From Solirubrum sp044628455 (lineage in GTDB: Bacteria > Bacteroidota > Bacteroidia > Cytophagales > Hymenobacteraceae): 64,000 nt of DNA. Each line of letters opens with the position of its first letter. Position 1 is the stretch's first letter. This document shows positions 55,935-64,000 of the stretch, one piece after another. The DNA lies in assembly GCF_044628455.1 (NCBI RefSeq), contig NZ_JBIYZW010000001.1, positions 2,170,001-2,234,000 on the forward strand, given 5' to 3'. The notes under the pieces were generated by a model. That model worked only from the letters and a program-made list of their open reading frames with translations, did not search any database and was not told the origin of the DNA. The position numbers and the translations under genes were made by a program.

Positions 55935-56456
55935 ATGAGCTCCCAGTCCCACTCTTCCCTGCAACAGGATTTCGAAGCCGCCGTGGCGCGCGTCAACAAC
56001 CTGCCCGGCGACCAGGCCGCGGCCCACATGACCGAGCTGTACGGCCTCTACAAGCAAGCCACCGCCGGTGACCACGACACCTCCGGCGAAGTTGTCGGCG
56101 ACGACTCGCCCGACAACCCCAGCGGGGAGCCCGGCATGTCGCAGGCCCAGTGGGACTCGTGGAGCAAGTTCAAGGGCCTGAGCGAGGACGACGCCAAGCG
56201 CCAGTACATTCAGAAAGTCGGCGAAGTATCGGGCGCGGCCGGGCAATCGGCTGCCCAAGGCACCAATACCCAGTCTATGGCCGCCGGTACGCAGCCCGGC
56301 TCCGGCGACCGGGTGGGCGGGGCCGAGGCCCCGGCCCCGGGCACTGCCAAGGCGCCCTATGAAAACGAAGGCGGGCAGTCGATGGGCGGTCTGCGCGGCG
56401 ACATCAATGCCGGGGCTCCCTACGGGGGCGAGGACCAGCTCAAAACCCAGCAATAA
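55935..56456 (+). CDS. Acyl-CoA-binding protein with an internal insertion
   Basis: A 173-residue protein whose N-terminal half is an ACBP fold that binds long-chain acyl-CoA in the cytoplasm. LQQDFEAAVARVNNLP (near 9-24), ELYGLYKQATAGD (near 34-46) and QWDSWSKFKGLSEDDAKRQY (near 72-91) match the family. Between helix 2 and helix 3 there are about 12 extra acidic residues (HDTSGEVVGDDSPDN). The C-terminal 70 residues are Gly/Ala/Pro-rich and probably disordered. ATG 55935 was chosen. A strong terminator follows. Confidence 0.85.
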   Translation: MSSQSHSSLQQDFEAAVARVNNLPGDQAAAHMTELYGLYKQATAGDHDTSGEVVGDDSPDNPSGEPGMSQAQWDSWSKFKGLSEDDAKRQYIQKVGEVSGAAGQSAAQGTNTQSMAAGTQPGSGDRVGGAEAPAPGTAKAPYENEGGQSMGGLRGDINAGAPYGGEDQLKTQQ

Positions 56457-56492
56457 TCCCTGAACCCACCGGGCATTGCCAAGCTTAGTCTG

Positions 56493-56534
56493 CCGGGCCG
56501 GCTACCATCGTGGTAGCCGGCCCGGTTTGTTTTT
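56493..56534 (+). terminator. Rho-independent terminator after the ACBP gene
   Basis: A perfect 15-bp stem (56493-56507 with 56511-56525), 3-base loop, followed by TTTGTTTTT. Confidence 0.92.
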
Positions 56535-56559
56535 CCCAAACCCACTGACGGGAAGCCTG

Positions 56560-56705
56560 ATACGCCCGATTGTCTATTATGTTCCTTTTATAATATCTTT
56601 TTGCACTAAATATTTATTAAGTTTTATAAAAAGCATATATATTCACATTAATGAGCAGTACATCTTCGAGTTCAGAGGATTGCGCCACTTGCTCCCGTTT
56701 TCTTT
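56560..56705. promoter_or_regulatory. A/T-rich upstream region of the T9SS cargo gene
   Basis: About 100 bases (56570-56670) are strikingly A/T-rich in an otherwise GC-rich window, with runs such as ATATTTATTAAGTTTTATAA. This lies between the ACBP terminator and the T9SS cargo gene and is probably its promoter/UTR. A loose TATCTTTT (56597-56604) is the nearest thing to a -7 box. Confidence 0.4.
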
Positions 56706-56724
56706 CCCCTCCACCCCTACCACC

Positions 56725-58416
56725 ATGCTGTTGCTTTGCCGACTTCTCGCATTCTGCGCGCTGCTGCTGGCTGTATGCCCAGTCCAGGGCCAGGTTACCG
56801 TCAACTGGGTCCGCAACCTGACGGGCCCCGCGGCCACCGGCGTCTACGACGCGGCCTTTGCTCCCGGCGGTGAGCTGTACACGGTTGGTCACGCCAGCGG
56901 AACGGTATCGGCCGGCGGGTCGGTAATGACGCCGCCCCCCAGCAGCCAGCTTGGCTTTATCGTGAAGTACGACGCCGGCGGCAACCAGCTGTGGCAAAAA
57001 ACCCTGCCCAGCCTGCCCGGCGGCCAACTGCAGCTCAGCCGGCTCGCCTTCGACGGCACCGGGCAGCTGCTGGTGGCCGGCTCGCTGCGCGGGCAGGTGC
57101 AGCTGGAAGGCCGCAGCTACCACGGCTCGGCCGAGGGCGTGGCCTTCGTGGCCCGTTACAATGCCGCGGGCACCTGCCTGGGGGGCAGTATTCTGGGCGA
57201 TACGCTGGCCGGCTACGCCGAAACCGTGGTGGACGTAGTGGGTCGGGCCGACGGCCGGCTGTACGTGCTCACCAGCGCCTACAACACCGACGAAGGTCTG
57301 ACCATCTCGCGCCTGTTGAGCTACGGAGCCGCGGGCAACCTGTTGTTCAGCCAGACGGTGGCCAGCGGCAGCCTGTTTCAGCTGCACCTGGCCGTTACCG
57401 ACGCCGGGGTGCAGGTGCTGGGCAACTTCGACGACAACAGCACCGTCAACGGCACGGCGGTTACGCTGCAGGGCGAGGCCAACTTCTTCCTGGCCCGCTA
57501 CTCGCTGGCCGGTCAGCCGCTGGGGGTGCGCTACGCCCGCTCCTCCGGCAACATCAGCGCCGTGGGCATGAGCCCCGATGCGCAGGGCAACCTCTACCTG
57601 ACCGGCCTGTTTTCGGGGCCGGGCAGCGTTATCGACGACACGGCCCTGGTGCCCTACGATGCCCTGCGCCAGCCCTACACCGTATTCGTGGCCAAGTTCG
57701 ACGCCAACCACAACCTGCTCTGGACGCGGGCGGCGGGGGGTGGCGGCGGCGGGGGCAGTAGCAACGGCATCCGCGGCGACTTTATTCACCTCGACGCCGG
57801 GGGAAACTACTGGATTGCCGGCGCTTACATGGGGGCCGCCACGGTGGGTGGCCACCCGCTGGCAGCGGTGGGCAGCCTCGACTTGTTTATGGCCGGGTTC
57901 AGCCCCAGCGGCACCCCGCTGAGCGTGTTCAGCACCGGCAGCACCAAGCTCGACCGCCTCACCGCCTTCGACATGCGCGGCCCCCAACTGCTGCTAGCCG
58001 GCGACTACGGCGACGATGGCACGGGCACGGCCACCATTCCCTTCGGCCCACTTAGCCTCACCACCTCCGACCCCGGCGCCGATGGCTTTGTGGCCCAGCT
58101 CATGAACCCGGTGCTGCTGGCTGCTGGCCCGCCCCGGCTGCTCAGCAAGCTGGCCGTGTACCCCAACCCGGCCACGGCCCAGCTGAACGTGCAGCTACCC
58201 ACCGAGCTGGCCCAAATCGCCGCGACTTCGCTGGCGCTGACTAACGCTGTGGGCCAGCAGGTGCAACGCTGGGAGCTGGGCAGCACCGTGCCTACGCAAG
58301 TCCGCCGCTACGACGTAAGCCAGCTGCCGGGCGGTGTGTACCTGCTGCTGCTGCAGGATGGTGCGGGCCGGACGCTGGCCCAGCAACGGGTGCTACTGGG
58401 CACCGGCCAGCCCTAG
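56725..58416 (+). CDS. T9SS-secreted beta-propeller-like protein with type A sorting domain
   Basis: A 563-residue exported protein. A signal peptide (LLLCRLLAFCALLLAVCPVQG, split at Gln-Val near residue 23) precedes about 430 residues of recurring beta units of the SBBP/kelch-like kind (FVARYNAAG, FLARYSLAG, FVAKFDANH, FMAGFSPSG recur about every 50-60 residues). The C-terminal about 85 residues are a type A sorting domain: VYPNPATAQLNVQL near 473-486 and a final LPGGVYLLLLQ. Type IX secretion would place it on the cell surface. Function unknown; adhesin-like or enzyme-less. Confidence 0.87.
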   Translation: MLLLCRLLAFCALLLAVCPVQGQVTVNWVRNLTGPAATGVYDAAFAPGGELYTVGHASGTVSAGGSVMTPPPSSQLGFIVKYDAGGNQLWQKTLPSLPGGQLQLSRLAFDGTGQLLVAGSLRGQVQLEGRSYHGSAEGVAFVARYNAAGTCLGGSILGDTLAGYAETVVDVVGRADGRLYVLTSAYNTDEGLTISRLLSYGAAGNLLFSQTVASGSLFQLHLAVTDAGVQVLGNFDDNSTVNGTAVTLQGEANFFLARYSLAGQPLGVRYARSSGNISAVGMSPDAQGNLYLTGLFSGPGSVIDDTALVPYDALRQPYTVFVAKFDANHNLLWTRAAGGGGGGGSSNGIRGDFIHLDAGGNYWIAGAYMGAATVGGHPLAAVGSLDLFMAGFSPSGTPLSVFSTGSTKLDRLTAFDMRGPQLLLAGDYGDDGTGTATIPFGPLSLTTSDPGADGFVAQLMNPVLLAAGPPRLLSKLAVYPNPATAQLNVQLPTELAQIAATSLALTNAVGQQVQRWELGSTVPTQVRRYDVSQLPGGVYLLLLQDGAGRTLAQQRVLLGTGQP

Positions 58417-58461
58417 GATATACCGCAGGCCACCGGGTGCAGCAATGAATAGAATAGCTGA

Positions 58462-58519
58462 CGGGCCGGGGGGGGCGGAAATTTGGCCTGACTGCTGAAT
58501 TTCCGCGCCGCCCGGCCCG
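58462..58519. terminator. Long imperfect hairpin between convergent genes
   Basis: Arms CGGGCC...CGGAAATT (58462-58482) and AATTTCCG...GGCCCG (58498-58519) are complementary at both ends, with a mismatched G8/C-rich centre. There is no T-run, so a terminator role is plausible but not proven. Confidence 0.45.
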
Positions 58520-58545
58520 CTGGCTTGCGGCTCCCGCTGCGTTGC

Positions 58546-59976
58546 CTAGAAAATCTTGCCGGGGTTCATGATGCCCTGCGGGTCGAACACCTGCTTGATG
58601 CCGCGCATCAGCGCCAAGTTGGCCTCGGGCAGCGCAATACCTATATAAGGACGCTGCACCAAACCGATGCCGTGCTCCCCCGAAATGGTACCGCCCAACT
58701 GCACGCACAGCTCGAAGAGCCGCCGGATGGGCTCCTCCAGGCCGTGGTGCCACTGCTCGTCGCTCAGCTCGCCCCGGATAATGTTCACGTGCAGGTTACC
58801 GTCGCCAGCGTGGCCGTAGCACACGCTCCTGAAGCCGTACTGCTCGCCTAGCGCCTTCACGCCCCGCAGCAGCGTGGGCAGTTCGGCCCGGGGCACCACC
58901 GTGTCTTCTTCCTTGTACACCGACATGTAGCGCACGGCATTGCCCACGTTGCGGCGCAGCTTCCACAGTTCCTCCTTTTGGGCAGCGGTATCGGCCAGCA
59001 GAATTTCGCCGATGTCGTACTTCTCCAGCACCGCGTAGGCTTTTTCGGCCTCGGGATACAGGGCCTCCAGATCCTGCCCGTCGAGTTCGATGAGCAGGTG
59101 GGCGCGCACGTCCTCGGGCAGGTTGAGCGGGATGTTGAGGTAGCGCGCCGACCACTCAATGGCCTCACGCTCCATAAACTCCATGGCCGAAGGCACCATG
59201 CCGGCCCGAAAAATCTCCGACACCGCTTCGGCGGCCTGGGCTTCCTGGCGGAAAGGCACCAGCAGCACGAGCTGCTGGGTGGGCAGCGGAATCAGCCGGA
59301 ACACGATGCGCGTGATGATGCCCAGCGTGCCCTCCGAGCCAATCATGAGCTGGGTGAGGTTGTAGCCGGTGGCGTTTTTGAGGGTGTTGGCGCCGGTCCA
59401 GATGATGTCGCCCGAGGGCAGCACCACCTGCATGTTCAGCACGTAGTCTTTGGTCACGCCGTACTTCACGGCCCGCGGGCCGCCGCTGCTCTCGCTCAGG
59501 TTGCCGCCCAGAAAGCAGCTGCCGCGGCTGGCCGGGTCGGGCGGGTAAAACAGGCCCCGGGCCGCCACGGCTTCCTGAAACACCTGCGTGATGACGCCCG
59601 GCTCGACGGTGGCCTGCAGGTTGCGCTCGTCGATATCGATGATGCGGTTGAAGCGCTCGGTGCTCACGACCACGCCGCCGAAGGCCGGCAGGGCGCCGCC
59701 GCTCAGGCCCGTGCCGGCCCCGCGCGGGGTTACGGGCAGCCGGTGCGCGTGGCACAGCCGCATAATACGGCTGACCTCGTCGGCGTTGGCGGGCCGGAGC
59801 ACCACCTCGGGGCTGAAGTGCAGGTCTTCGGTCTGGTCGCGCCCGTAGCGGGCGTATTCGTCGGCGGCCAGGTTGCTGGCGGTCAGCACGTGTTCGGCCC
59901 CCACGATGGCGACCAGCTCGGCCTGCACCGCGGGGGTGAGGCGTCCAAACGGCTTTATTTCTTCCAAATGGCTCAT
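58546..59976 (-). CDS. FAD-linked oxidase, GlcD / D-lactate dehydrogenase type
   Basis: A 476-residue flavoprotein of the VAO/PCMH family. The FAD-binding domain has PRGAGTGLSGGALPAFGG (near 83-100), DPASRGSCFLGGNLSESSGG (near 148-167) and GSEGTLGIITRI (near 217-228). The cap domain ends with CYGHAGDGNLHVNI (near 388-401) and SGEHGIGLVQRPYI (near 436-449), the substrate/metal site of glycolate and D-lactate oxidoreductases. The subunits GlcE/GlcF are absent, so a stand-alone D-2-hydroxyacid (D-lactate) dehydrogenase is likelier. The cytoplasmic/membrane face is inferred. Confidence 0.88.
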   Translation of the reverse strand: MSHLEEIKPFGRLTPAVQAELVAIVGAEHVLTASNLAADEYARYGRDQTEDLHFSPEVVLRPANADEVSRIMRLCHAHRLPVTPRGAGTGLSGGALPAFGGVVVSTERFNRIIDIDERNLQATVEPGVITQVFQEAVAARGLFYPPDPASRGSCFLGGNLSESSGGPRAVKYGVTKDYVLNMQVVLPSGDIIWTGANTLKNATGYNLTQLMIGSEGTLGIITRIVFRLIPLPTQQLVLLVPFRQEAQAAEAVSEIFRAGMVPSAMEFMEREAIEWSARYLNIPLNLPEDVRAHLLIELDGQDLEALYPEAEKAYAVLEKYDIGEILLADTAAQKEELWKLRRNVGNAVRYMSVYKEEDTVVPRAELPTLLRGVKALGEQYGFRSVCYGHAGDGNLHVNIIRGELSDEQWHHGLEEPIRRLFELCVQLGGTISGEHGIGLVQRPYIGIALPEANLALMRGIKQVFDPQGIMNPGKIF

Positions 59977-59981
59977 TCGCG

Positions 59982-59989
59982 TATCTTTG
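59982..59989 (+). promoter_or_regulatory. -7 promoter box (TATCTTTG) abutting the NlpC/P60 start codon
   Basis: TATCTTTG is followed by CGGCG and ATG at 59995, implying a leaderless mRNA. Its upstream region lies inside the glcD-like coding sequence. Confidence 0.55.
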
Positions 59990-59994
59990 CGGCG

Positions 59995-60669
59995 ATGCGG
60001 AAATCGTCCTCAAAAGTACGGCTTTCAGCCCGCCCCCTGGCGTGGCTGCCGATACTGACCTTGGCGGGGCTGCTGGTTCTGGCCGGCTGCAAGACCTCGC
60101 CCAAGCTTAACTACCGCAACGGTCGTTACCACTCGGCCCGCGAAATGGCCCGCCTCAAGGCCGAAGACCGCCGCCGCGGCCCATCCACGGCGCGCAGCAA
60201 AGTCAAAACCAAGTCGGGCAAAACCACCAGCAAAACCGTGGTGCGCCGGCCCCGGCGGCCCAGCAGCCCCGCTACCGTCGACCGGCAGCTGAGCGCTGTA
60301 ATCGAAACGGCCCGCTCTTACCAGGGCACTCCCTACAAGTTTGGCGGCACCACCCGCCTGGGTCTCGACTGCTCGGGCCTGCTCAACGTGTCGTTCAACG
60401 CCGCCGGGGTGGAAATTCCACGCTCCTCCAACGAGCAGGCCGCCTGGGGCGACCCCGTGCGGCCGCAGGAATTGCGGGCCGGCGATTTAGTATTTTTTGG
60501 AGCCGCGCCCGGCAGCAACGCCATTACGCACGTCGGTTTGGTAACCGAGGTCAGCGACGAAGGCGTGCAGTTCATTCACTCTTCCACCTCGTTAGGAGTG
60601 GTGGAAAACGCCTTGGAGAGCGACTATTACCTGAGTCGATTCATCAAGGCGGTGCGCCCGAAGTTGTGA
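59995..60669 (+). CDS. NlpC/P60 (C40) peptidoglycan endopeptidase lipoprotein
   Basis: A 224-residue cell-wall hydrolase. The N-terminal signal ends in VLAGC (a lipobox), followed by a basic linker (about 35-95; Lys/Arg/Ser/Thr-rich, KTKSGKTTSKTVVRRPRRPS). The NlpC/P60 domain covers about 100-224 with catalytic Cys126 (LDCSGLL), His179 (THVGLV) and His195 (FIHSS). It would cleave D-gamma-glutamyl-meso-DAP bonds in the periplasm. ATG 59995 is 18 bases from the divergent oxidase start, inside overlapping promoters. Confidence 0.92.
   Translation: MRKSSSKVRLSARPLAWLPILTLAGLLVLAGCKTSPKLNYRNGRYHSAREMARLKAEDRRRGPSTARSKVKTKSGKTTSKTVVRRPRRPSSPATVDRQLSAVIETARSYQGTPYKFGGTTRLGLDCSGLLNVSFNAAGVEIPRSSNEQAAWGDPVRPQELRAGDLVFFGAAPGSNAITHVGLVTEVSDEGVQFIHSSTSLGVVENALESDYYLSRFIKAVRPKL
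60011..60018 (-). promoter_or_regulatory. -7 promoter box (TACTTTTG) for the glcD-like gene
   Basis: The minus strand reads TACTTTTG, 34 bases upstream of the oxidase ATG and within the first codons of the divergent NlpC/P60 gene. Together with 59982-59989 the two divergent promoters overlap. Confidence 0.45.
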
Positions 60670-60766
60670 TTTACATCGTAGCTTTGCGGCCTCATTTGGC
60701 TCCCCTGATTGCGCGCAGACCCAGAAAAGTAACCGTTTGGTAACCGCGTGTGCCCGCCCCCGGCCC

Positions 60767-60774
60767 TAGCTTTG
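60767..60774 (+). promoter_or_regulatory. -7 promoter box (TAGCTTTG) for the TonB-dependent receptor
   Basis: TAGCTTTG lies 45 bases upstream of the chosen ATG; a TTTG stands at 60736-60739, 27 bases before it, somewhat wide for a -33 element. A second TAGCTTTG stands at 60679-60686, just after the NlpC/P60 stop. Confidence 0.5.
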
Positions 60775-60819
60775 TCCCCGTTTTCCTGCAAGTACCTTTT
60801 TTCACCAATGTTCCCTTTT

Positions 60820-63800
60820 ATGAAACAAGTACGTTTACGCCACCTGCTCGTGCTGGTGCTGACGCTGCTGTCGGCGCAGTTGGGCTGGAGTCAGGGCGTT
60901 ACGACCTCGGCCCTGAACGGTATCATTACCGACAAGGCGGGGGAAGGACTGCCCGGCGCCACGGTAATTGCCGTGCACACGCCCACCAACACCCAATACG
61001 TGGCGCCGACCAACGCTGACGGCCGCTTCAACATCCAGGCCATGCGCGTGGGCGGTCCGTACACCGTACGCGTGACGTTTGTAGGCTATCAGGAAGCCGT
61101 GCGCGAAGGCATCTTCCTGAGCCTGGGCCAGAACCTGCGCCTGGACGTGAACCTGAGCGAAAGCACCCAGACGCTGGCCGGCGTGGAAATCTCCGGCCGC
61201 CGCGACGCGCTGATCAACTCCGACCGCACCGGCTCGGTGACCAGCGTACAGCGCGAGCAGCTGGAGCGCCTGCCCACCATCAACCGCAGCCTCAACGACT
61301 TCACCCGCCTGACCCCCCAGGCCGGCCCGAACAACGCCGTGGGCGGTGGCAACCAGCGCCAGAACTACTTCTCGGTCGACGGTTCCGACTTCAACAACAA
61401 CTTCGGCATCGGCGGCAACCTGCCGGCCAACGGCTCGCCCATCTCGCTCGACGCCATCGAGCAGCTGTCGGTGAGCGTGACGCCCTACGACGTGCGTCAG
61501 TCGGGCTTCATTGGCAGCTCCATCAACGCCGTTACCCGCTCGGGCTCGAACAACTTCTCGGGCTCGGTGTACTCGTTCCTGCGCAACGAGAAATTCATCG
61601 GTGACCGGGTAGGCAATGAGCGCCTCGACATCAGCGACTCGCAGTTCAACCAGTACGGTATCCGTCTGGGTGGCCCCATCATCAAGGACAAGGTTTTCTT
61701 TTTCTTCAACTACGAAACCGAGAAGAACACCACCCCCGGCCAGACCCGCGTGGCTTCGACTCCCAGCCGCCGCTACGGCACTCCCGGCGACAACCAGGTA
61801 ACCCGTCCGCGTGCCACCCAGCTGGACTCGATCAGCAACTACCTGCGCGACAACTTCGGCTACGAAACCGGTGGCTACCAGGGCTACGACTTCGTATCGG
61901 ACCGCACCAAGATCCTGGGCCGCATCGACTGGAACATCAGCCAGAACCACCGCTTCAACGTGCGTTACAGCCAGACCGAGGGCAAAACGCCTTCGTTCGC
62001 CAGCACCTCGTCGAGCCCCATCTCGCAGTTCCCGCTGGGCTTCGGCGGTCGTGACGGCATCAACGCGCTGCCGTTCCGCAACACGAACTACTTCACCGAC
62101 GCCAACTTCTACTCGTTTGCGGCCGAACTGAACTCGACCTTCGGCGCTACGATGGGCAACACCCTGCGCGCTACCTACACCAAGCAGGACGACTCGCGCA
62201 GCACCGACAGCAAGCTGTTCCCCTTTGTGGACATCCTCGAAAACGACCTGCCGCTGACCTCGTTCGGCGCCGAGCTGTTCACTGTGGGCAACGTGCGCGA
62301 CGTGGAGAGCTACTCGTTCCGCGACGACTTCACCTGGCAGTTGGGCAACCACAACCTGACCCTGGGTGCCCAGGCTGACTTCAGCACCACCCGCAACGGT
62401 TTCCAGCGCATGGCTACGAGCTACTACCGCTTCAACTCGTGGCAGGACTTCGTAAACGCCAACAGCCCCGACCCGGCCATCCGTCGCAACGCGGCGCCCA
62501 CCGACTTCGGCATCACGTACTCGCTCTCGCCGGGCTTTGCCCAGGCTTTCCCGAGCTTTGACTTCGCCCAGTACTCGGCTTACGCCCAGGACGAAATCAA
62601 CATCACGCCCCGCCTGCGCCTGACCGGCGGTATCCGCGTCGATTACACCACCTTCCCCAAGAGCCTGCAGGAGCACAAGCTGATTACCCCGCTGGTGTTC
62701 AACAACAACGAGCGGATCAACGTGGCTAACCTGCCCGATCCGAAATTCCTGATTTCGCCCCGCTTCGGTGCCAACTGGGACGTTCTGGGCAACAGCACGC
62801 TGCAGATCCGCGGCGGTACCGGCATCTTCACCGGCCGTATTCCCAACGTGTACATCGTGAGCCAGGCCAGCGACGCGGGCCTGCTGCAGGTAACCCAGAC
62901 GGCCGGCGGCCCGGGTGTTGACATCGTGCAGACCGGCATCAACGGCAAGCCCTACGACGGCTTCAAGGCTGACTACACCTACTACCGCCCCGACACGCCC
63001 CCCGCAGCCGGCACGGTTATCCCGAGCACCATCACCTACATCGGCAAAGACTTCAAATTCCCCCAGACCTGGAAAACCAGCCTGGGCGTGGACGTGAAGC
63101 TGCCCCTGGGCATCGTTGGCTCGCTGGAAGGTATCTACAACAAAGACCTGAACACGGCCCTGTTCCGCAACGTGAACCTGGTGACGCCGACCGCGCTGAA
63201 CGTGCCCGGCTACCCGGATACCCGCTTGATCTACCCCTCGTCGAACTCCAACAAGTTTGTGAACCCGCTCGTGAACGGCAAGGCCGTACCGAACGGCACC
63301 TCGGGTGGCGGCGCATTCAACACCATCGTGCTGGGCAACGGCAAAGAGGGTTACTACTGGTCGGTAACGGCCAAGCTGGAAAAGCAGTTTGATGCCGGCT
63401 TCTACGCCTCGGTGGCCTACGCCCACAGCCAAGCCAAGAACTTGTTCGACGGCAACGGTGACCAGGCCCTGTCGGCCTGGCAGCTGACGCCCACCGTAAA
63501 CGGCTCGAACAACCCCGAGCTGGGCTACGCCGGTTTTGTGGTTCCCGACCGCGTTATCGCGCAGCTCTCCTACCGCAAAGAGTACCTGAACCACCTGGGC
63601 ACGACTCTGTCGGTATTCTACGAAGGCAGCCAGGGCGGCCGCTTCTCGTACATCTACTCGGCCGACGTGAACCGCGACGGTGCCAACTCGGACCTGATCT
63701 ACGTACCGAAGGATCCGTCGGAAATCACCTTCGTGACGCGCACCATCCCGGCCAGCGGCAGTACCCCCGCCCGCACCGTGACCCCCGAGGAGCAGAGCGA

Positions 63801-64000
63801 AGCTTTCTTTGCTTACATCGAGCAAGACAAGTACCTGCGCACCCGCAAGGGCAAGTACGCCGAGCGTAACGGGGCCCTGCAGCCCTGGCGCAACCAGTTC
63901 GACGTGAAACTGCTTCAGGACCTGTTCGTGAACATCGGCGAGAAGCGCAACACCCTGCAGCTGAGCATCGACGTGTTCAACATCGGCAACCTGATCAACA
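60820..64000 (+). CDS. TonB-dependent receptor, Oar-like (partial, C-terminus cut)
   Basis: About 1060 residues are visible of an outer-membrane receptor. A signal peptide (MKQVRLRHLLVLVLTLLSAQ, cut near WSQG) precedes a carboxypeptidase-regulatory-like domain (about 30-115: GIITDKAGEGLPGATVIAV), a plug-like region (about 115-215, with NYFSVDGSDFNNNFGIGG and SINAVTRSGSNNFSGS) and a long beta-barrel (VFFFFNYETEKN and many aromatic strands). The plan matches Oar-type receptors of Bacteroidota and myxobacteria. ATG 60820 is preferred; an in-frame ATG at 60808 is possible. The end lies beyond base 64000. Ligand unknown. Confidence 0.93.
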   Translation, partial: MKQVRLRHLLVLVLTLLSAQLGWSQGVTTSALNGIITDKAGEGLPGATVIAVHTPTNTQYVAPTNADGRFNIQAMRVGGPYTVRVTFVGYQEAVREGIFLSLGQNLRLDVNLSESTQTLAGVEISGRRDALINSDRTGSVTSVQREQLERLPTINRSLNDFTRLTPQAGPNNAVGGGNQRQNYFSVDGSDFNNNFGIGGNLPANGSPISLDAIEQLSVSVTPYDVRQSGFIGSSINAVTRSGSNNFSGSVYSFLRNEKFIGDRVGNERLDISDSQFNQYGIRLGGPIIKDKVFFFFNYETEKNTTPGQTRVASTPSRRYGTPGDNQVTRPRATQLDSISNYLRDNFGYETGGYQGYDFVSDRTKILGRIDWNISQNHRFNVRYSQTEGKTPSFASTSSSPISQFPLGFGGRDGINALPFRNTNYFTDANFYSFAAELNSTFGATMGNTLRATYTKQDDSRSTDSKLFPFVDILENDLPLTSFGAELFTVGNVRDVESYSFRDDFTWQLGNHNLTLGAQADFSTTRNGFQRMATSYYRFNSWQDFVNANSPDPAIRRNAAPTDFGITYSLSPGFAQAFPSFDFAQYSAYAQDEINITPRLRLTGGIRVDYTTFPKSLQEHKLITPLVFNNNERINVANLPDPKFLISPRFGANWDVLGNSTLQIRGGTGIFTGRIPNVYIVSQASDAGLLQVTQTAGGPGVDIVQTGINGKPYDGFKADYTYYRPDTPPAAGTVIPSTITYIGKDFKFPQTWKTSLGVDVKLPLGIVGSLEGIYNKDLNTALFRNVNLVTPTALNVPGYPDTRLIYPSSNSNKFVNPLVNGKAVPNGTSGGGAFNTIVLGNGKEGYYWSVTAKLEKQFDAGFYASVAYAHSQAKNLFDGNGDQALSAWQLTPTVNGSNNPELGYAGFVVPDRVIAQLSYRKEYLNHLGTTLSVFYEGSQGGRFSYIYSADVNRDGANSDLIYVPKDPSEITFVTRTIPASGSTPARTVTPEEQSEAFFAYIEQDKYLRTRKGKYAERNGALQPWRNQFDVKLLQDLFVNIGEKRNTLQLSIDVFNIGNLIN

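Noticed and set aside
60835..63825. A 996-codon open frame on the minus strand opposite the TonB-dependent receptor
   Set aside because: The translation is Val/Gly/His-rich and low in complexity with no motif, while the plus strand encodes a clear receptor. Long antisense frames are expected from GC-rich codon bias.

Overview
The window looks like a chromosomal segment of a GC-rich member of the Bacteroidota, most likely Hymenobacter or a close relative in the Cytophagales. The signs are a bacillithiol gene (bshA), a type IX secretion C-terminal sorting domain (YPNPAT), an Oar-like TonB-dependent receptor, almost no Shine-Dalgarno sites, and repeated TAnnTTTG promoter boxes of the Bacteroidota sigma factor in front of genes. 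Genus assignment is inference; no rRNA or tRNA gene was seen.

Layout. 1-10.4 kb: mutL (cut by the window edge), a glycoside hydrolase 3/beta-lactamase fusion, bshA, an IscA-type Fe-S protein, an intradiol-dioxygenase-like lipoprotein, a DUF2071 protein, a ChaN-like protein and small hypotheticals. 10.5-20.7 kb: housekeeping genes, namely an ABC exporter pair, dnaJ, grpE, a GAF protein, obg, adk, hpt and a membrane pyrophosphatase. 20.9-28.2 kb: a membrane acyltransferase, an M42-like peptidase, a TPR protein with a polytopic membrane partner, a GNAT, a YdjC deacetylase and a MaoC hydratase. 28.4-55.8 kb: a long surface-polysaccharide locus, nearly all on the minus strand. 55.9-64 kb: an acyl-CoA-binding protein, a T9SS cargo protein, a GlcD-type oxidase, an NlpC/P60 lipoprotein and the start of a TonB-dependent receptor.

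The polysaccharide locus holds enzymes for several activated sugars. WecE and WecD would make dTDP-Fuc4NAc. FdtA (two paralogues), FdtB and a GNAT or hexapeptide acetyltransferase would make dTDP-Fuc3NAc. Ugd plus UXS would make UDP-GlcA and then UDP-xylose. It also has a Wzx-type flippase, four GT4 and four GT2 glycosyltransferases, two large membrane proteins that could include the polymerase, a UbiA-like/HAD pair and an asparagine synthetase. No rmlA or rmlB is present, so the dTDP-4-keto-6-deoxyglucose precursor must come from elsewhere. Many genes touch or overlap by 4 bases, which suggests translational coupling.

The most unusual structures are non-coding. (1) Seven short intergenic arrays have an exact 7-bp period (GGTANTR-like). 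Each abuts a gene border, and its G-rich strand always reads outward from that gene; six of them form three inverted pairs. (2) A 42-bp tandem repeat with five indel-free units lies directly after wecE. (3) A 96-bp REP/MITE-like hairpin lies between obg and adk. (4) Several promoter boxes lie so close to the start codon that the mRNAs should be leaderless or nearly so.
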